DNA from: RGIG5612 sp964579345
Lineage (GTDB): Bacteria; Bacillota; Clostridia; Lachnospirales; Lachnospiraceae
DNA: 29,621 nucleotides
Direction: 5' to 3'
Assembly: GCA_964579345.1 (NCBI GenBank)
Contig: CAZOHB010000010.1
Coordinates: 1-29,621 of the forward strand
A model generated the notes under the pieces. It searched no databases, had not been told where the DNA came from, and saw only the letters and a list, made by a program, of their open reading frames with translations. Below are positions 7,214 through 16,220 of the stretch, one piece after another. Made by a program: the position numbers and the translations under genes. Each line of letters starts with the position of its first letter. The first letter of the stretch is position 1.

Positions 7214-8386
7214 ATGGGTTTTACGATCGAAGATATGCGGACGATTTCGGAAGACAGATATAAGATGAAGCTGATTGCCGGAGAAGGCGGCTGGTCCAAC
7301 TCTATCAGCTGGCTGATGATGCTCGAGGACCTGACGATCATCCAGAATTTCAAAGGCAAAGAGCTTGCCGTCACAACGGGCCTCGGCTTTCAGACGCCCG
7401 CCAGTCTGAAAAAGCTTGTCAAAGCGCTGGCTGAGATGGGCGCGTCGGGCCTGATCATCAACACCGGAAAATATATCAAGGACATACCGGAGCCGGTCAT
7501 CCGTTTCTGCAATGAAAACGACTTCCCTCTGCTGACTGTGCCCTGGGAAATTTACCTCGCGGATATGATCAAGGACTTAAGTATGCAGGTCTTCCTGCAG
7601 TCGATCGCGGACGAGCAGATCTCGAATGCCTTTATTCACGCGATCGAATCGCCGCAGACGGCGGAGGAGTACAGCAAAGACCTCCGTGCGTATTTTGATC
7701 TCGACGGTACCTTCCAGATCGCGCTGATCACGTCCGGCGACCTTGACCGCATGGATACCGTCGAGCGCCGGCGGATCTCCTACCGGATGCAGATCCTGCT
7801 CACGAACCTGACCCACAACGGCCATTTCTTCTATTATGATTCCTGCTTTGTCGTCATCATGAATGCGATCAGCGAGAAGCAAGCCGCTCAGATTCTCGAT
7901 CCTTTTGCAAAGAGGCTGAAAGAGCGGATTCCGAACAAGAAGCTCCGGATCGGAATCAGTTCGCAGGTGAACGGCATCGGCAATTTGCACACCGCGTATA
8001 AGCGTGCGCTGGCCGCCGTCCGGATGGCGCAGTCCGGAGATAAAAGAATCGTCTATTTCGACCGGATGGGAATGGACCGCCTGCTTTACTCTGTGGAGGA
8101 CAAAGCATTGCTGTACGAATTATCGGACAGTGTTCTCCGGCCTCTGATCGAGTATGATGAGCAGCACAACGCGGACTATGTGGAGACGCTGGAATGCTTC
8201 CTGAACAACGGCGGCTCGATCAAAGCAGTGTCCGAAAAAATGTACATCCACCGCAACACGATCCTGTACCGGATGGCGAATATCCGGACGATGCTGGATT
8301 GCCAGCTCGAGACAGCGGAGGACCGGATGAAATATCTGATCGCCTGCCGGATCCTGAAGATGAAGGTGGAAGAGAGCGCTGAATGA
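7214..8386 (+). CDS. PucR family transcriptional regulator
   Basis: A 390-residue regulator. The N-terminal PucR domain (about residues 2-115: GFTIEDMRTI, GKELAVTTGLGF, GASGLIINTGKYI, PLLTVPWEIY) is a ligand-sensing module. The middle (about 155-300) is the GGDEF-like region usual in CdaR/PucR proteins. The C-terminus carries the HTH_30 DNA-binding domain (SIKAVSEKMYIHRNTILYRM, the signature of PucR/CdaR regulators). I place the start at ATG 7214 because AAGGAGG lies 9 nt upstream; the in-frame ATG at 7205 abuts that site and an earlier TTG at 7160 has none. These regulators typically control catabolic genes responding to purines, sugar acids or amino acids; no obvious catabolic target lies next to it, and the divergent 55-residue protein is the only close candidate. 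Confidence 0.9.
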   Translation: MGFTIEDMRTISEDRYKMKLIAGEGGWSNSISWLMMLEDLTIIQNFKGKELAVTTGLGFQTPASLKKLVKALAEMGASGLIINTGKYIKDIPEPVIRFCNENDFPLLTVPWEIYLADMIKDLSMQVFLQSIADEQISNAFIHAIESPQTAEEYSKDLRAYFDLDGTFQIALITSGDLDRMDTVERRRISYRMQILLTNLTHNGHFFYYDSCFVVIMNAISEKQAAQILDPFAKRLKERIPNKKLRIGISSQVNGIGNLHTAYKRALAAVRMAQSGDKRIVYFDRMGMDRLLYSVEDKALLYELSDSVLRPLIEYDEQHNADYVETLECFLNNGGSIKAVSEKMYIHRNTILYRMANIRTMLDCQLETAEDRMKYLIACRILKMKVEESAE

Positions 8387-8494
8387 TCCGCAAGTATGGA
8401 TCGCCGCAGGAGGTGGATGACCATTTTTTTAGCGATCCGATCCCGTATCTGACCTGAAAGAACGGGGACTCCGGAGATACAGAAAACTCATTTT

Positions 8495-8526
8495 AAAGGG
8501 CTGCTTCGCGAGGGAAGCAGCCCTTT
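8495..8526. terminator. Bidirectional terminator between PucR regulator and large secreted protein
   Basis: AAAGGGCTGCTTC pairs with GGAAGCAGCCCTTT around a short GCGA-type loop. The stem is flanked by TTTT on its left, giving a T-tract on the minus strand (TTTAAAAT), and by TTTCGG on the right. It separates two convergent genes. Confidence 0.8.
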
Positions 8527-8578
8527 CGGTAAGAAAACTTATCTTAATTTTTCATTTGCCTAATACCATCCGGTACAG

Positions 8579-11500
8579 TTACCGTTTTACAGACTTCGCA
8601 GCGCTCCATACACTATAGTATTTCTTGCCGCTGACTGTCTTGTAAGCACGTACCGTAATCTTATAAGTCTTGCCTTTCTTCAGCTTCTTCAGTACTGTGG
8701 AGACTTTCTTTGCACCTTTGACGGTGACTGTCTTTGTCTTCTTGCCGGTTACATAACGTACCTGATATCCGGAAGCTTTCTTGTTCTTCTTGTACGTTAC
8801 CTTGATCGCGTTTGCGCCCTGCTTCTTCGCCTTGACGCCGGTGATCTTGGTCAGCCGTACCATAACAACTTCCTTGGAATCTTTTGTCGTTCCGTCGGAT
8901 GCAACAGCGGCAACCTTGTAAGTGTACTTCGTGCCGTTTGTGGTCTTCGCATCAAGGAAGGAAACCTTGGATGCAGCAACCTTTGCATACTCCGTCCACT
9001 TCGTCGCTTTGCCGGCCTTGCGGTAAACAACATAGCCGTCCGCATTCGCAACTTTCTTCCAGCTGAGGCTGATGCCCTTATCTTTCTGAGCTGCTTTCAC
9101 AACCGGTGCAGCAAGAACTGCAGGCTCAGCGGATTTCGTAACCGTGATCTCGCAGGAAGCAGATGCATCCGTCATTGCAGATTTTGCAGTGATCGTTGCA
9201 GTACCTTCCTTGACCGCAGTCACAACGCCTTTTGCGTCAACTGTTGCAACAGCCGGGTCAGAACTTGTCCATACAACATTCTTATTCAGAACATTTTCCG
9301 GAGCAACCGCAGCTTCCAGAGTCAGCGTCTCGCCAACACCGATGCTTGCGGATTCCTTATCCAGCGTTACTTTATTAACAACATTGCTCTCGTATTTTTC
9401 CTTCGGGAACGGGAACTTCTGGGTGGAACCGGAAGCAGCCCAGCCCTTGGAAGTCGTCGGGTCAAACTGCCAGATCGGCAGGGACATCATCGGCTCCCAG
9501 TTGAAGCTGGTGACGAACCATTCGCCGTTGATCTTTGTGAACTCATGGAAGTATTTTCCTGTGAAGATCATGTAGTTCGGCTTGCCTTCTTCAGACTGCG
9601 GGATTCCCGGAATCTGTGCCTGGCCAAGGTTTGTCAGGCTGTGCTCCATCCATGTAGCCGTAGCCTTTTTGCCGTCAGCGCTGATTTCAACGATCGGCGT
9701 TGTTGCTGTATGGTAGCTCGGCTGGGAAGTAACCAGACCTGCGTCCATACCGGTTACCTGATTGACCAGAGCTTCCGCCTCAGTGATTGGCGTCCGCTGC
9801 GGATTGCTGCGCAGGAAGAAGGAGAACGGAACACCCTCTCCGTGGATCGGGAAGTGCTTCTGTACAAAGTTGTGCAGCTCGCCTCTGCGCAGGCAGTAGA
9901 TCCACTCGTTTACCAGGTTTTCAATATCGAAGGAATCCTTCGGATAGTCGCCCGGAAGCGGTGCGTTGTCGAAGGACCAGTTCGGATCTTCGCCGGATTT
10001 ATCCCAGAAGATCATGTGTGTGGAATAATCAGAATCCGGCAGGGTCAGGATGACATCCATGTCAAAGTTCTGGATCTTCCATGCGCCGTCCTCGGTCTTC
10101 ACATAATCTGCCTTCAGTTCGGAGATGTGGCGGACCAGCGTGTACGGTTCTTCTGTGTCGCCGTAGTTCGCGCCCTTGATCTCGAATGTCTGAACCAGAT
10201 AATCGCCTGTTGCAGTCTTTCCGTCAGCTGCGACAGCGATGACCGGAGTCGTGCAAAGTCCCATCGCAAGGTACATGCCTTTATTTGCAGTCTCCGCAGC
10301 CTTCAGGTCTGCAAGCTTCTGGGAGATTGCAGCTTTTCCGGTCACGGTCTCATCAAACAGATTGCCCATTGCGAAGGTTGCATCTTCGGAATCCGCGAAC
10401 AGGTCATCGACCTCGTTCATGTTGTTCTCAAAGAAATAGTTCTGCAGTTTCTGGATCTTCAGGAAGTCGCTGGATCCGGTGTTGGCCGTATCATAATCGG
10501 TGCCTTCCGCGATCTTCAGCGCATCAAGCTGAGCTGCGACTTCTTCAAACTGCTCGTCCGTGTAATTCCACGGAACCCAGGACTGCATGATGTGCCAATC
10601 CATGGTGTCGATCTTCATCTCGCCATCGACAGGAACGAAGGTGACGTCGAAGTGCGTCATCTCGATCTCGCAGGTCTTGGCATCCTTGTCAACCGTGTAG
10701 GTGTAGGTATCCCATGTCGCCAGACCGGATGTCAGATCGTCGTTTACTTCATAATACGGGGTTGCAAGAAGGTGTACTTCTTTTGCAGGGGAAGCCGCTC
10801 TTTCTTCCTGCCATTTCAGGAGCGCTTCCTTGATCGCCTTGGTTCCGGTGAGCTTCAGGTTCTTGTCCGGAAGAACAAGGCTGGTGTTTTCGGAATCTGC
10901 GAACAGTTCATCAGCAATCTTGCCAAGCTCGTTGTTGGTGTAGTAACGGACGAACTTGCCTTCCGTCTCTTCCATCTGGATCTTGAGAGCTGCTTCGTCG
11001 CCGACTCTGACTTTCAGATCCGCAGAAACGTCTTCGACCGATGCAGTGATCGTTGCATGTCCGTTTGCGACAGCCGTAACTTTTCCGTTTGCATCAACCG
11101 TTGCAACGGTTTCGTCGGAGGAAGTCCATGTGATCTCCTGCGGTCTTGCGTTGAACGGATAAACGGAAGCTTCTGCTTCAAAGGTCTCGCCCTGATTCAG
11201 ATTCACATCGTCTTTGTTCAGCTTGACTTTGTAGACGCCGGTGATCGCTGAGAAGTAGTCATCCGCAGTGTCGTCGTCGATCAGGTCGAATGCTGTCGGA
11301 TAAGCGAGGTCCATGTCGGTTTCAGTGAAAGCGCCGAGTCCGAGGCTTCCCCAGCCGCGGCAGCTCTTCCATTCCAGTGTCCATTTCGGGATCTCGATCA
11401 GAGGCTCGAAACCGAAGCCGAGCATCTTCCACTCGCCGTTTTCTTTGATGAATTCGTGGCGGTAACGGTTGACGTTCAGCATGAAGCTGATGGTGTCATC

Positions 11501-13174
11501 GGTTACCGGTGTGCCGAAGATCTGCGCAAGGTTTGTCCAGCTGTGGTCGATCCAGAAACCGATTGCATGCTCGGTGCCTTCGGAATCGGTGTAGGTGTAG
11601 ATCAGCGGCGTCGTTCCGCTGTGTCCGATGGAAAGGGTCTCGTTCCAGTTCTGCGTCTGGCGGAACATGAATTTATAAACTCCTTCATATCCGATCGTCG
11701 GGTTTGCGGAGCTGTTTTTCATGAATGTATAAAGACGCGGGTTCGTGCTCGGCATCAGGTTGTCGAGGAAGAACACGGTCTCGCGGCGCTTGTTCACGTT
11801 TGCCCAGCGGGAGATGAATCCCTGAAGCTCCATCGTATCCTGCGCGTTCGCCAGCTGATAATCATAGTCGTCATCAACGGTATCCCATTCATCATCGAGT
11901 TTGATGTACGGGAAGGAAGTTTCCGCGTTGGAATTCTGCATTGCGTGATGGCCGAAGCCCGCGATGTTGCTCCATCTGTACTCGTCAACCGGGAGCGTCA
12001 TCAGCGGCTCAACGTTATAAGTCTTGATCTTCCATGTGCCGTCCTGCTTTACAAAGTTCTGCCGCGCAAGGCAGATGCTGCGGACGACCGGGATCATAGC
12101 GTTTTCGTCTTTGGTCTTGTTTTCCACGTCAGAATACAGAGAGTTGTAATCGCAGCCATAGTAGGTTGCCTTGACGTCAACGGTCTGTACCATCCACATG
12201 CCGACTGCTTCGGTGCCGTCTTCGTTGACTGCGATGTACGGCGTCGTCGTTACCGGAACGGAAATGAAGTCGTAGCCGTTCTCTTTTTCAGCGGCCGCCA
12301 TCTCCTCGAGTTTCGCTGCGATGTTGTCATATCCGGTCACCGGCTGTTTGTTTCCGAACAGGTCGGTCGTCAGATAAGACAGGTTTCCGAGGTACAGGGA
12401 AACGTTGTCATCGCCTTTTGCGAACAGGTTGATCGCGTCTTTTCTGTTGTTCTGGGTGAACATGTTCATGGTCTGCTCGATCGCAGTGTAGTCTGCGCCG
12501 GCAGGGGTCTTGTAGCCTTCAAGCCCGGTGAAAAGATCCTGCGCATCTCCCAGCTGTCTGAAATAGGAGTCATAATCCGCAGTATACTTCTTTGCCTGGA
12601 AGGAAAGCATCTCAAGCCATGTCAGCTTGCTGATCTTCCAGCTTCCCTCGCTGTCCTGCTTGAATTCCGCCTCGAACCTTGTGGTGTAGAACTCCGTAGA
12701 ATAAGGATCGATTGCGTCTACGTCATAATGCATCTGATAGGAATATGTGTCCCAGGAACCGTAAGCGGTCGTGCCGTCTTCGCTTACTTCAAAAATCGGG
12801 GATACCAGCATGTGGATATCACGAAGGCTTGCTTCTTCCTTTCGTCTTTCCTGGACGGTTTCCAGAACATCGCATACTTCCGTGTAACCGGTTACGTTCT
12901 CTTCTTCTGCGGACCAGGTAAGCCGGGTCTCGTCAGAATCGAGGAACAGTTTCGCCGCATCTTCCAGCTGGCATGTATTGTAGTCATACATGAACCGGTC
13001 AGCGACATTTTCGATCTGCGCCGTGATGTCAGCATCAGCGGCCGTATCGATCGGCGTACCGATCAGCGCGTGCGAGCTCGTTTGCGGGCTCTCATCCGCC
13101 ATGACCGGCACATAGGCACTGAGGATCAGGATAAAAGCGAGTCCCAGTGCTGTTGCACGTTTCAAAAAGGTCAT
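8579..13174 (-). CDS. Giant secreted protein: two tandem NTF2-like triplets with Big_2 and FN3 domains
   Basis: A 1531-residue exported protein. I start at ATG 13174, preceded by AAGGAGG, rather than the TTG at 13207. The signal peptide is LKRATALGLAFILILSAYVP with likely cleavage after VMA-26. In order: NTF2/SnoaL-like domains A1 (about 48-198), B1 (225-400), C1 (440-608); Big_2 (647-724, ITWTSSDETVATVDANGKVT); A2 (728-870), B2 (900-1050), C2 (1080-1248); a second Big_2 (1266-1346, VVWTSSDPAVATVDAKGVVT); then two FN3-like domains (1352-1440, 1443-1531) with a lysine-rich end. Corresponding domains resemble each other: A copies share HxLxxPxxEV and WDTYxY, C copies share TTPxxxx and HSxTNL. 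An ancestral A-B-C-Big_2 unit was therefore duplicated. No LPxTG motif is seen. Function is unknown; adhesion or small-molecule binding at the surface is plausible. Confidence 0.88.
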   Translation of the reverse strand: MTFLKRATALGLAFILILSAYVPVMADESPQTSSHALIGTPIDTAADADITAQIENVADRFMYDYNTCQLEDAAKLFLDSDETRLTWSAEEENVTGYTEVCDVLETVQERRKEEASLRDIHMLVSPIFEVSEDGTTAYGSWDTYSYQMHYDVDAIDPYSTEFYTTRFEAEFKQDSEGSWKISKLTWLEMLSFQAKKYTADYDSYFRQLGDAQDLFTGLEGYKTPAGADYTAIEQTMNMFTQNNRKDAINLFAKGDDNVSLYLGNLSYLTTDLFGNKQPVTGYDNIAAKLEEMAAAEKENGYDFISVPVTTTPYIAVNEDGTEAVGMWMVQTVDVKATYYGCDYNSLYSDVENKTKDENAMIPVVRSICLARQNFVKQDGTWKIKTYNVEPLMTLPVDEYRWSNIAGFGHHAMQNSNAETSFPYIKLDDEWDTVDDDYDYQLANAQDTMELQGFISRWANVNKRRETVFFLDNLMPSTNPRLYTFMKNSSANPTIGYEGVYKFMFRQTQNWNETLSIGHSGTTPLIYTYTDSEGTEHAIGFWIDHSWTNLAQIFGTPVTDDTISFMLNVNRYRHEFIKENGEWKMLGFGFEPLIEIPKWTLEWKSCRGWGSLGLGAFTETDMDLAYPTAFDLIDDDTADDYFSAITGVYKVKLNKDDVNLNQGETFEAEASVYPFNARPQEITWTSSDETVATVDANGKVTAVANGHATITASVEDVSADLKVRVGDEAALKIQMEETEGKFVRYYTNNELGKIADELFADSENTSLVLPDKNLKLTGTKAIKEALLKWQEERAASPAKEVHLLATPYYEVNDDLTSGLATWDTYTYTVDKDAKTCEIEMTHFDVTFVPVDGEMKIDTMDWHIMQSWVPWNYTDEQFEEVAAQLDALKIAEGTDYDTANTGSSDFLKIQKLQNYFFENNMNEVDDLFADSEDATFAMGNLFDETVTGKAAISQKLADLKAAETANKGMYLAMGLCTTPVIAVAADGKTATGDYLVQTFEIKGANYGDTEEPYTLVRHISELKADYVKTEDGAWKIQNFDMDVILTLPDSDYSTHMIFWDKSGEDPNWSFDNAPLPGDYPKDSFDIENLVNEWIYCLRRGELHNFVQKHFPIHGEGVPFSFFLRSNPQRTPITEAEALVNQVTGMDAGLVTSQPSYHTATTPIVEISADGKKATATWMEHSLTNLGQAQIPGIPQSEEGKPNYMIFTGKYFHEFTKINGEWFVTSFNWEPMMSLPIWQFDPTTSKGWAASGSTQKFPFPKEKYESNVVNKVTLDKESASIGVGETLTLEAAVAPENVLNKNVVWTSSDPAVATVDAKGVVTAVKEGTATITAKSAMTDASASCEITVTKSAEPAVLAAPVVKAAQKDKGISLSWKKVANADGYVVYRKAGKATKWTEYAKVAASKVSFLDAKTTNGTKYTYKVAAVASDGTTKDSKEVVMVRLTKITGVKAKKQGANAIKVTYKKNKKASGYQVRYVTGKKTKTVTVKGAKKVSTVLKKLKKGKTYKITVRAYKTVSGKKYYSVWSAAKSVKR

Positions 13175-13494
13175 TTCTTCTCCTCCTTTTTGGTCTTTCT
13201 TGACCAATTTTTATTGCCGGTGGCATATGCCGCCAAAAAGGGCAAGGCAGACAGCCCCTCGCCACGAAGAAGTTTAGCACTTTTGCGTTGAGAGTGATAT
13301 ATGAAATAATGTATAAGAATCCGGGCCGGGATTTGTACATGATTCTGTTATTGCTTTTGATTTCCCGGGAAAGCGTTATATGTTATATTACAAAATAAGA
13401 GGTTCATGTTAACAGGAAGGGTAATATACCGGACAGGCAAACTCAACCGGGGATACCCCGCCACCATAAACGGTGGGCAAGAAAGAATTGAAAG
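13175..13494. other. Divergent intergenic region, 320 bp
   Basis: This AT-rich spacer must hold the promoters of the divergent secreted-protein gene (minus) and the lipase-like gene (plus). I see AT-rich candidates but no convincing -35/-10 pair on either strand. It ends with the hairpin repeat at 13447-13480. No credible coding sequence is present. Confidence 0.5.
13447..13480 (+). repeat. Hairpin element before the lipase-like gene (single copy of the 50 bp repeat type)
   Basis: The sequence ATACCCCGCCACCATAAACG followed by GTGGG forms a CCACC/GGTGG hairpin ending about 20 nt before the start codon. It resembles the three 50 bp-period hairpin copies before the gene at 18129 (pattern AT-x-CCCC-x-CC...ATAA-x-CGG-x-GG). 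It may be a structured leader affecting translation; this is inferred from its position. Confidence 0.5.
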
Positions 13495-14319
13495 ATGCAA
13501 ACAGAAGATTCCTGCAAAACCAAATACCCGATCGTGCTGATCCATGGCGCCGGCTTCCGGGACCTGAAATGGCCGGTCTATTGGGGGCGCATCCCGTCGG
13601 TGCTTGAGAAGGAAGGCGCTGCGATTTACTATGGCCTTCAGGATTGCTGGGCCAGCGTGGAAACCAATGCGGAGGTAATCGCCGTCCGCATTGATGAGAT
13701 CCTCCGTGAAACCGGATGCGAAAAGGTAAATATCATCGGGCACTCAAAAGGCGGTCTCGATGCAAGACACGCGGCGTGTGCGTTTGAGTGCGGCGATCGA
13801 ATCGCCAGCCTCACCACGATCGCAACCCCGCACCACGGTTCAAAGACTGTCGATAAACTCTTCCGCATTCCGCGGACCGTGTGGAATATTGCCGCGTTCG
13901 CGGTCAACAACTGGATCCGCGTCGTCGGAGACAAAAAGCCCGACTTTCTGAAGCTGTGCGAGGACCTGACGACGGAACGCATGCGCGCGTTCAATGCGCA
14001 GAATCCGGATGTGCCGGGAATCTATTACCAGAGCTTTGCCTGCGTCATGAGCCACCCCTTCTCAGACATCAACCTGTCCACCGCGAACGCCGTTGTAAAG
14101 CGGATCGAGGGCGACAATGACGGCCTGGTATCTGTGGAGTCTGCGAAATGGGGTTCGGATTTCCATATCCTGCGGTCGAATTCTTCCCGCGGGATCTCTC
14201 ATCTGGATGCGATCGATCTTCGAAGAAGCCGGCTGACCGGAAAAACCGGCCCCGGCGTCAGCGATATCTGCGATGTCTATGTAGACATCGTCCGCGGCCT
14301 GAAGGCGAAAGGCTTTTAG
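13495..14319 (+). CDS. Lipase-like alpha/beta hydrolase
   Basis: A 274-residue alpha/beta hydrolase. The oxyanion-side motif YPIVLIHGAGFRD is at residues 10-22 and the nucleophile elbow GHSKGGLDAR (Ser at about residue 84) is typical of class-2-type lipases. An acid residue lies in EGDNDGLVSVESA (about 203-215) and the catalytic His in GISHLDAID (about 238-246), so the full triad is visible. TTIATPHHGSKTVD matches the lipase strand after the elbow. It has no signal peptide, so it is probably intracellular, unlike most clostridial triacylglycerol lipases. The substrate (acylglycerol, ester or polyester) is not determinable. The start codon has only a weak AAGAAAG ribosome site, just after a hairpin repeat, so translation could be modulated by that structure. 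Confidence 0.85.
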   Translation: MQTEDSCKTKYPIVLIHGAGFRDLKWPVYWGRIPSVLEKEGAAIYYGLQDCWASVETNAEVIAVRIDEILRETGCEKVNIIGHSKGGLDARHAACAFECGDRIASLTTIATPHHGSKTVDKLFRIPRTVWNIAAFAVNNWIRVVGDKKPDFLKLCEDLTTERMRAFNAQNPDVPGIYYQSFACVMSHPFSDINLSTANAVVKRIEGDNDGLVSVESAKWGSDFHILRSNSSRGISHLDAIDLRRSRLTGKTGPGVSDICDVYVDIVRGLKAKGF

Positions 14320-14825
14320 GTACTATCGAATTTTAGTTGTCTTTATTTATCCGTAGCTGGCTGGTCGACCTATCACAAACTGGTTAAGGTTTTCGAGTGG
14401 GTTCTGCGATTCGATCTGTTTAACTGAAAAAGGCACTCTTATACAATATTCAAATATAAGCGGGTAAAATCAAAATATTTTTGAAAAAAGTGCCAAAATT
14501 GGGAGAAGTGTATTCAACTGTATTTTTTCAGATTGCCATTTTCGACTCCGTTTGAGACATTGTCCCCTGTATACGGCTGATATCGAGATGTATACATTTA
14601 GAATCGACTTGCTCCATCGGTTTTTAAGCGGTTTTTTGATGCTTTGAACTGATTGGCCAATACACATCTGCTGATTTTGGCCCTTTTTTTCAACTTTTTT
14701 TCGTTCCAATACACATCTCTAATATTTGGCCCGCTAAAAACTCTTAAGCACAAAAGAGACTTGGCTGGTTCTGAATCAGTCAGGAAGTAAGATACATACA
14801 TTATCATCCGAAGAATCCGGTAATA
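14320..14825. other. Non-coding AT-rich spacer with palindromic repeats
   Basis: There is no supportable gene in this ~500 bp stretch. A minus-strand open frame of about 79 codons here lacks a ribosome binding site and consists largely of the repeat cluster described at 14491-14732, so I treat it as non-coding. Confidence 0.6.
14491..14732. repeat. Four-copy palindromic repeat cluster
   Basis: Two direct copies, at 14657-14683 and 14706-14732, start CCAATACACATCT and end in TTTGGCCC, 49 bp apart. Two inverted, diverged copies lie at 14491-14516 (GCCAAAATTGGGAGAAGTGT) and about 14578-14598 (GATATCGAGATGTATACATT). The order inverted-inverted-direct-direct allows nested pairing of the whole 240 bp region. 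The arrangement resembles the element at 21491-22076. Confidence 0.65.
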
Positions 14826-14834
14826 TGATATAAT
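14826..14834 (+). promoter_or_regulatory. Extended -10 promoter of the Big_2-HAD gene
   Basis: TGATATAAT is a perfect extended -10 element 31 nt before the chosen start codon, just downstream of the repeat cluster. The ribosome site AAGGAG follows at 14851. Confidence 0.65.
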
Positions 14835-14864
14835 ATCCCCACAACTTTAGAAGGAGAAATGAGA

Positions 14865-16220
14865 ATGAGTAAAACGAAGAAAATAGTTGCAGCAGGAATC
14901 GCATTCCTTCTGATGCTGACGGTGCTTGGCACGGCGCTGCCGGTGAAAGCACAGGCGGCGACGATCCGCCTGAACAAAAAGACGGTAACGCTGCAGGTCG
15001 GAAAAAGCGTGACCCTGAAGATCAAAGGGACGAGCAAAAAAGTAACCTGGAGCAGCACGAATAAAAAAGTTGCGACAGTAACGAAAAAAGGAAAGGTGAC
15101 CGCGAAGAAGGCGGGCAAAGCCACCATCGTTGCGAAGGTCGGCGGCAAAAAATATAAATGCAAGCTGACGGTCAAGGCTCTGCCGCTTTCCAAGTACTGG
15201 TCGGCGGATTCGGCCGCGGCCAAGAGCCTGCGCAAATATGTGGCGAAGGTCACGAACGCGAAGGACAAGGCGAACTTCATTCCGGTCAAAGACCGGATCG
15301 CGGTCTTCGACATGGACGGAACGCTGACATGCGAAACCTACTTTACATATTATGACACCATGATGTTCATCGAATACTGCCTGAAAGACCACCCGGACAA
15401 GGTGTCGGATGAGCTGAAGGCGGCGGCGCAGGAGATCAAGCCGGGCTACACGGCGGGCGAGGAGCTCGCGAGAAACTTCGCCAAAGCGTACGCCGGCATG
15501 ACGATCCAGGAGCTGTACGACTACGCGGTAGAGTTCGGAAAGAAAAAGACCGCAAGCTTCAACAACATGCGCTACATCGACGGCTTCTATCTGCCGATGG
15601 TCGAGCTGGTGAAATATCTGTATGACAACGACTTTACGATCTATGTGGTCAGCGGCACGGAGCGCACGACGACGCGCGCGATCGTCGCAAATTCGCCAAT
15701 CAAAAACTATGTGACGCCGAACCACGTGATTGGCACCGAGTTCGAAGTGAAGCAAAAAGGCTATGAGGACGTCTCCTCCAATATGGACTACAAGTACGTG
15801 GACGGGGACGAGCTCGTGATCACCGGCGGCTTCATTCAGAAAAATCTGAATTCTAATAAGGTAATTTATATCGAGCGCGAGATCGGGCAGCGTCCGGTCC
15901 TGGCGTTCGGCAACAGCGGCAGCGACACAAGCATGATGAACTACGCGATCGACCACCGCAATCCGTATCCGGCACAGGCGTACATGGTGATCGCGGACGA
16001 CGGCGTGCGCGAGTGGGGCAAGCAGGACACCGCGGAAAAATCCGCAGCTTACAAAGCACAGGGATATGTGCCGATCTCGATGAAGAATGAGTTCGCGCAG
16101 ATCTATCCGAAGACGATCACAAGAGCGGACGTGCAGTATGTGGAGAGCACAGCACTCTGGCGCAACAACGCCATCCGCCTGCTGCGGCCGTTTGGACTGG
16201 AGCAGGAGCTGGCGGCGTAA
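14865..16220 (+). CDS. Exported HAD-superfamily phosphatase with N-terminal Big_2 domain
   Basis: A 451-residue exported protein. The start at 14865 sits 8 nt after AAGGAG; the ATG at 14859 is only 2 nt away. The signal peptide is KIVAAGIAFLLMLTVLGTAL with cleavage after an AQAA-type site. A Big_2 Ig-like domain spans about 33-106 (VTWSSTNKKVATVTKKGKVT). The HAD hydrolase follows: motif I VFDMDGTLT (nucleophile Asp at about residue 149), motif II VVSGT (about 261-265), motif IV AFGNSGSDTSMM (about 347-358), the layout of phosphoserine-phosphatase-like HADs. An insert of about 100 residues between motifs I and II forms a helical cap. HAD phosphatases are usually cytoplasmic; secretion with a wall-type Ig domain suggests phosphate scavenging or dephosphorylation at the surface. 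The last 54 bp are duplicated immediately downstream. Confidence 0.88.
   Translation: MSKTKKIVAAGIAFLLMLTVLGTALPVKAQAATIRLNKKTVTLQVGKSVTLKIKGTSKKVTWSSTNKKVATVTKKGKVTAKKAGKATIVAKVGGKKYKCKLTVKALPLSKYWSADSAAAKSLRKYVAKVTNAKDKANFIPVKDRIAVFDMDGTLTCETYFTYYDTMMFIEYCLKDHPDKVSDELKAAAQEIKPGYTAGEELARNFAKAYAGMTIQELYDYAVEFGKKKTASFNNMRYIDGFYLPMVELVKYLYDNDFTIYVVSGTERTTTRAIVANSPIKNYVTPNHVIGTEFEVKQKGYEDVSSNMDYKYVDGDELVITGGFIQKNLNSNKVIYIEREIGQRPVLAFGNSGSDTSMMNYAIDHRNPYPAQAYMVIADDGVREWGKQDTAEKSAAYKAQGYVPISMKNEFAQIYPKTITRADVQYVESTALWRNNAIRLLRPFGLEQELAA

Noticed and set aside
8383..8457. A 24-codon frame overlapping the PucR gene stop by ATGA (starts MIRKYGSPQEV)
   Set aside because: Overlap could allow translational coupling, but there is no ribosome site, no homology I recognise, and the length gives no coding signal; kept only as a possibility.
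9545..11251. Long plus-strand open frames (568 and 611 codons) opposite the giant secreted-protein gene
   Set aside because: Composition is Cys/Arg/Val-rich and typical of antisense frames in GC-rich codon positions; no ribosome site or domain is seen, while the minus frame has a signal peptide and clear domains.
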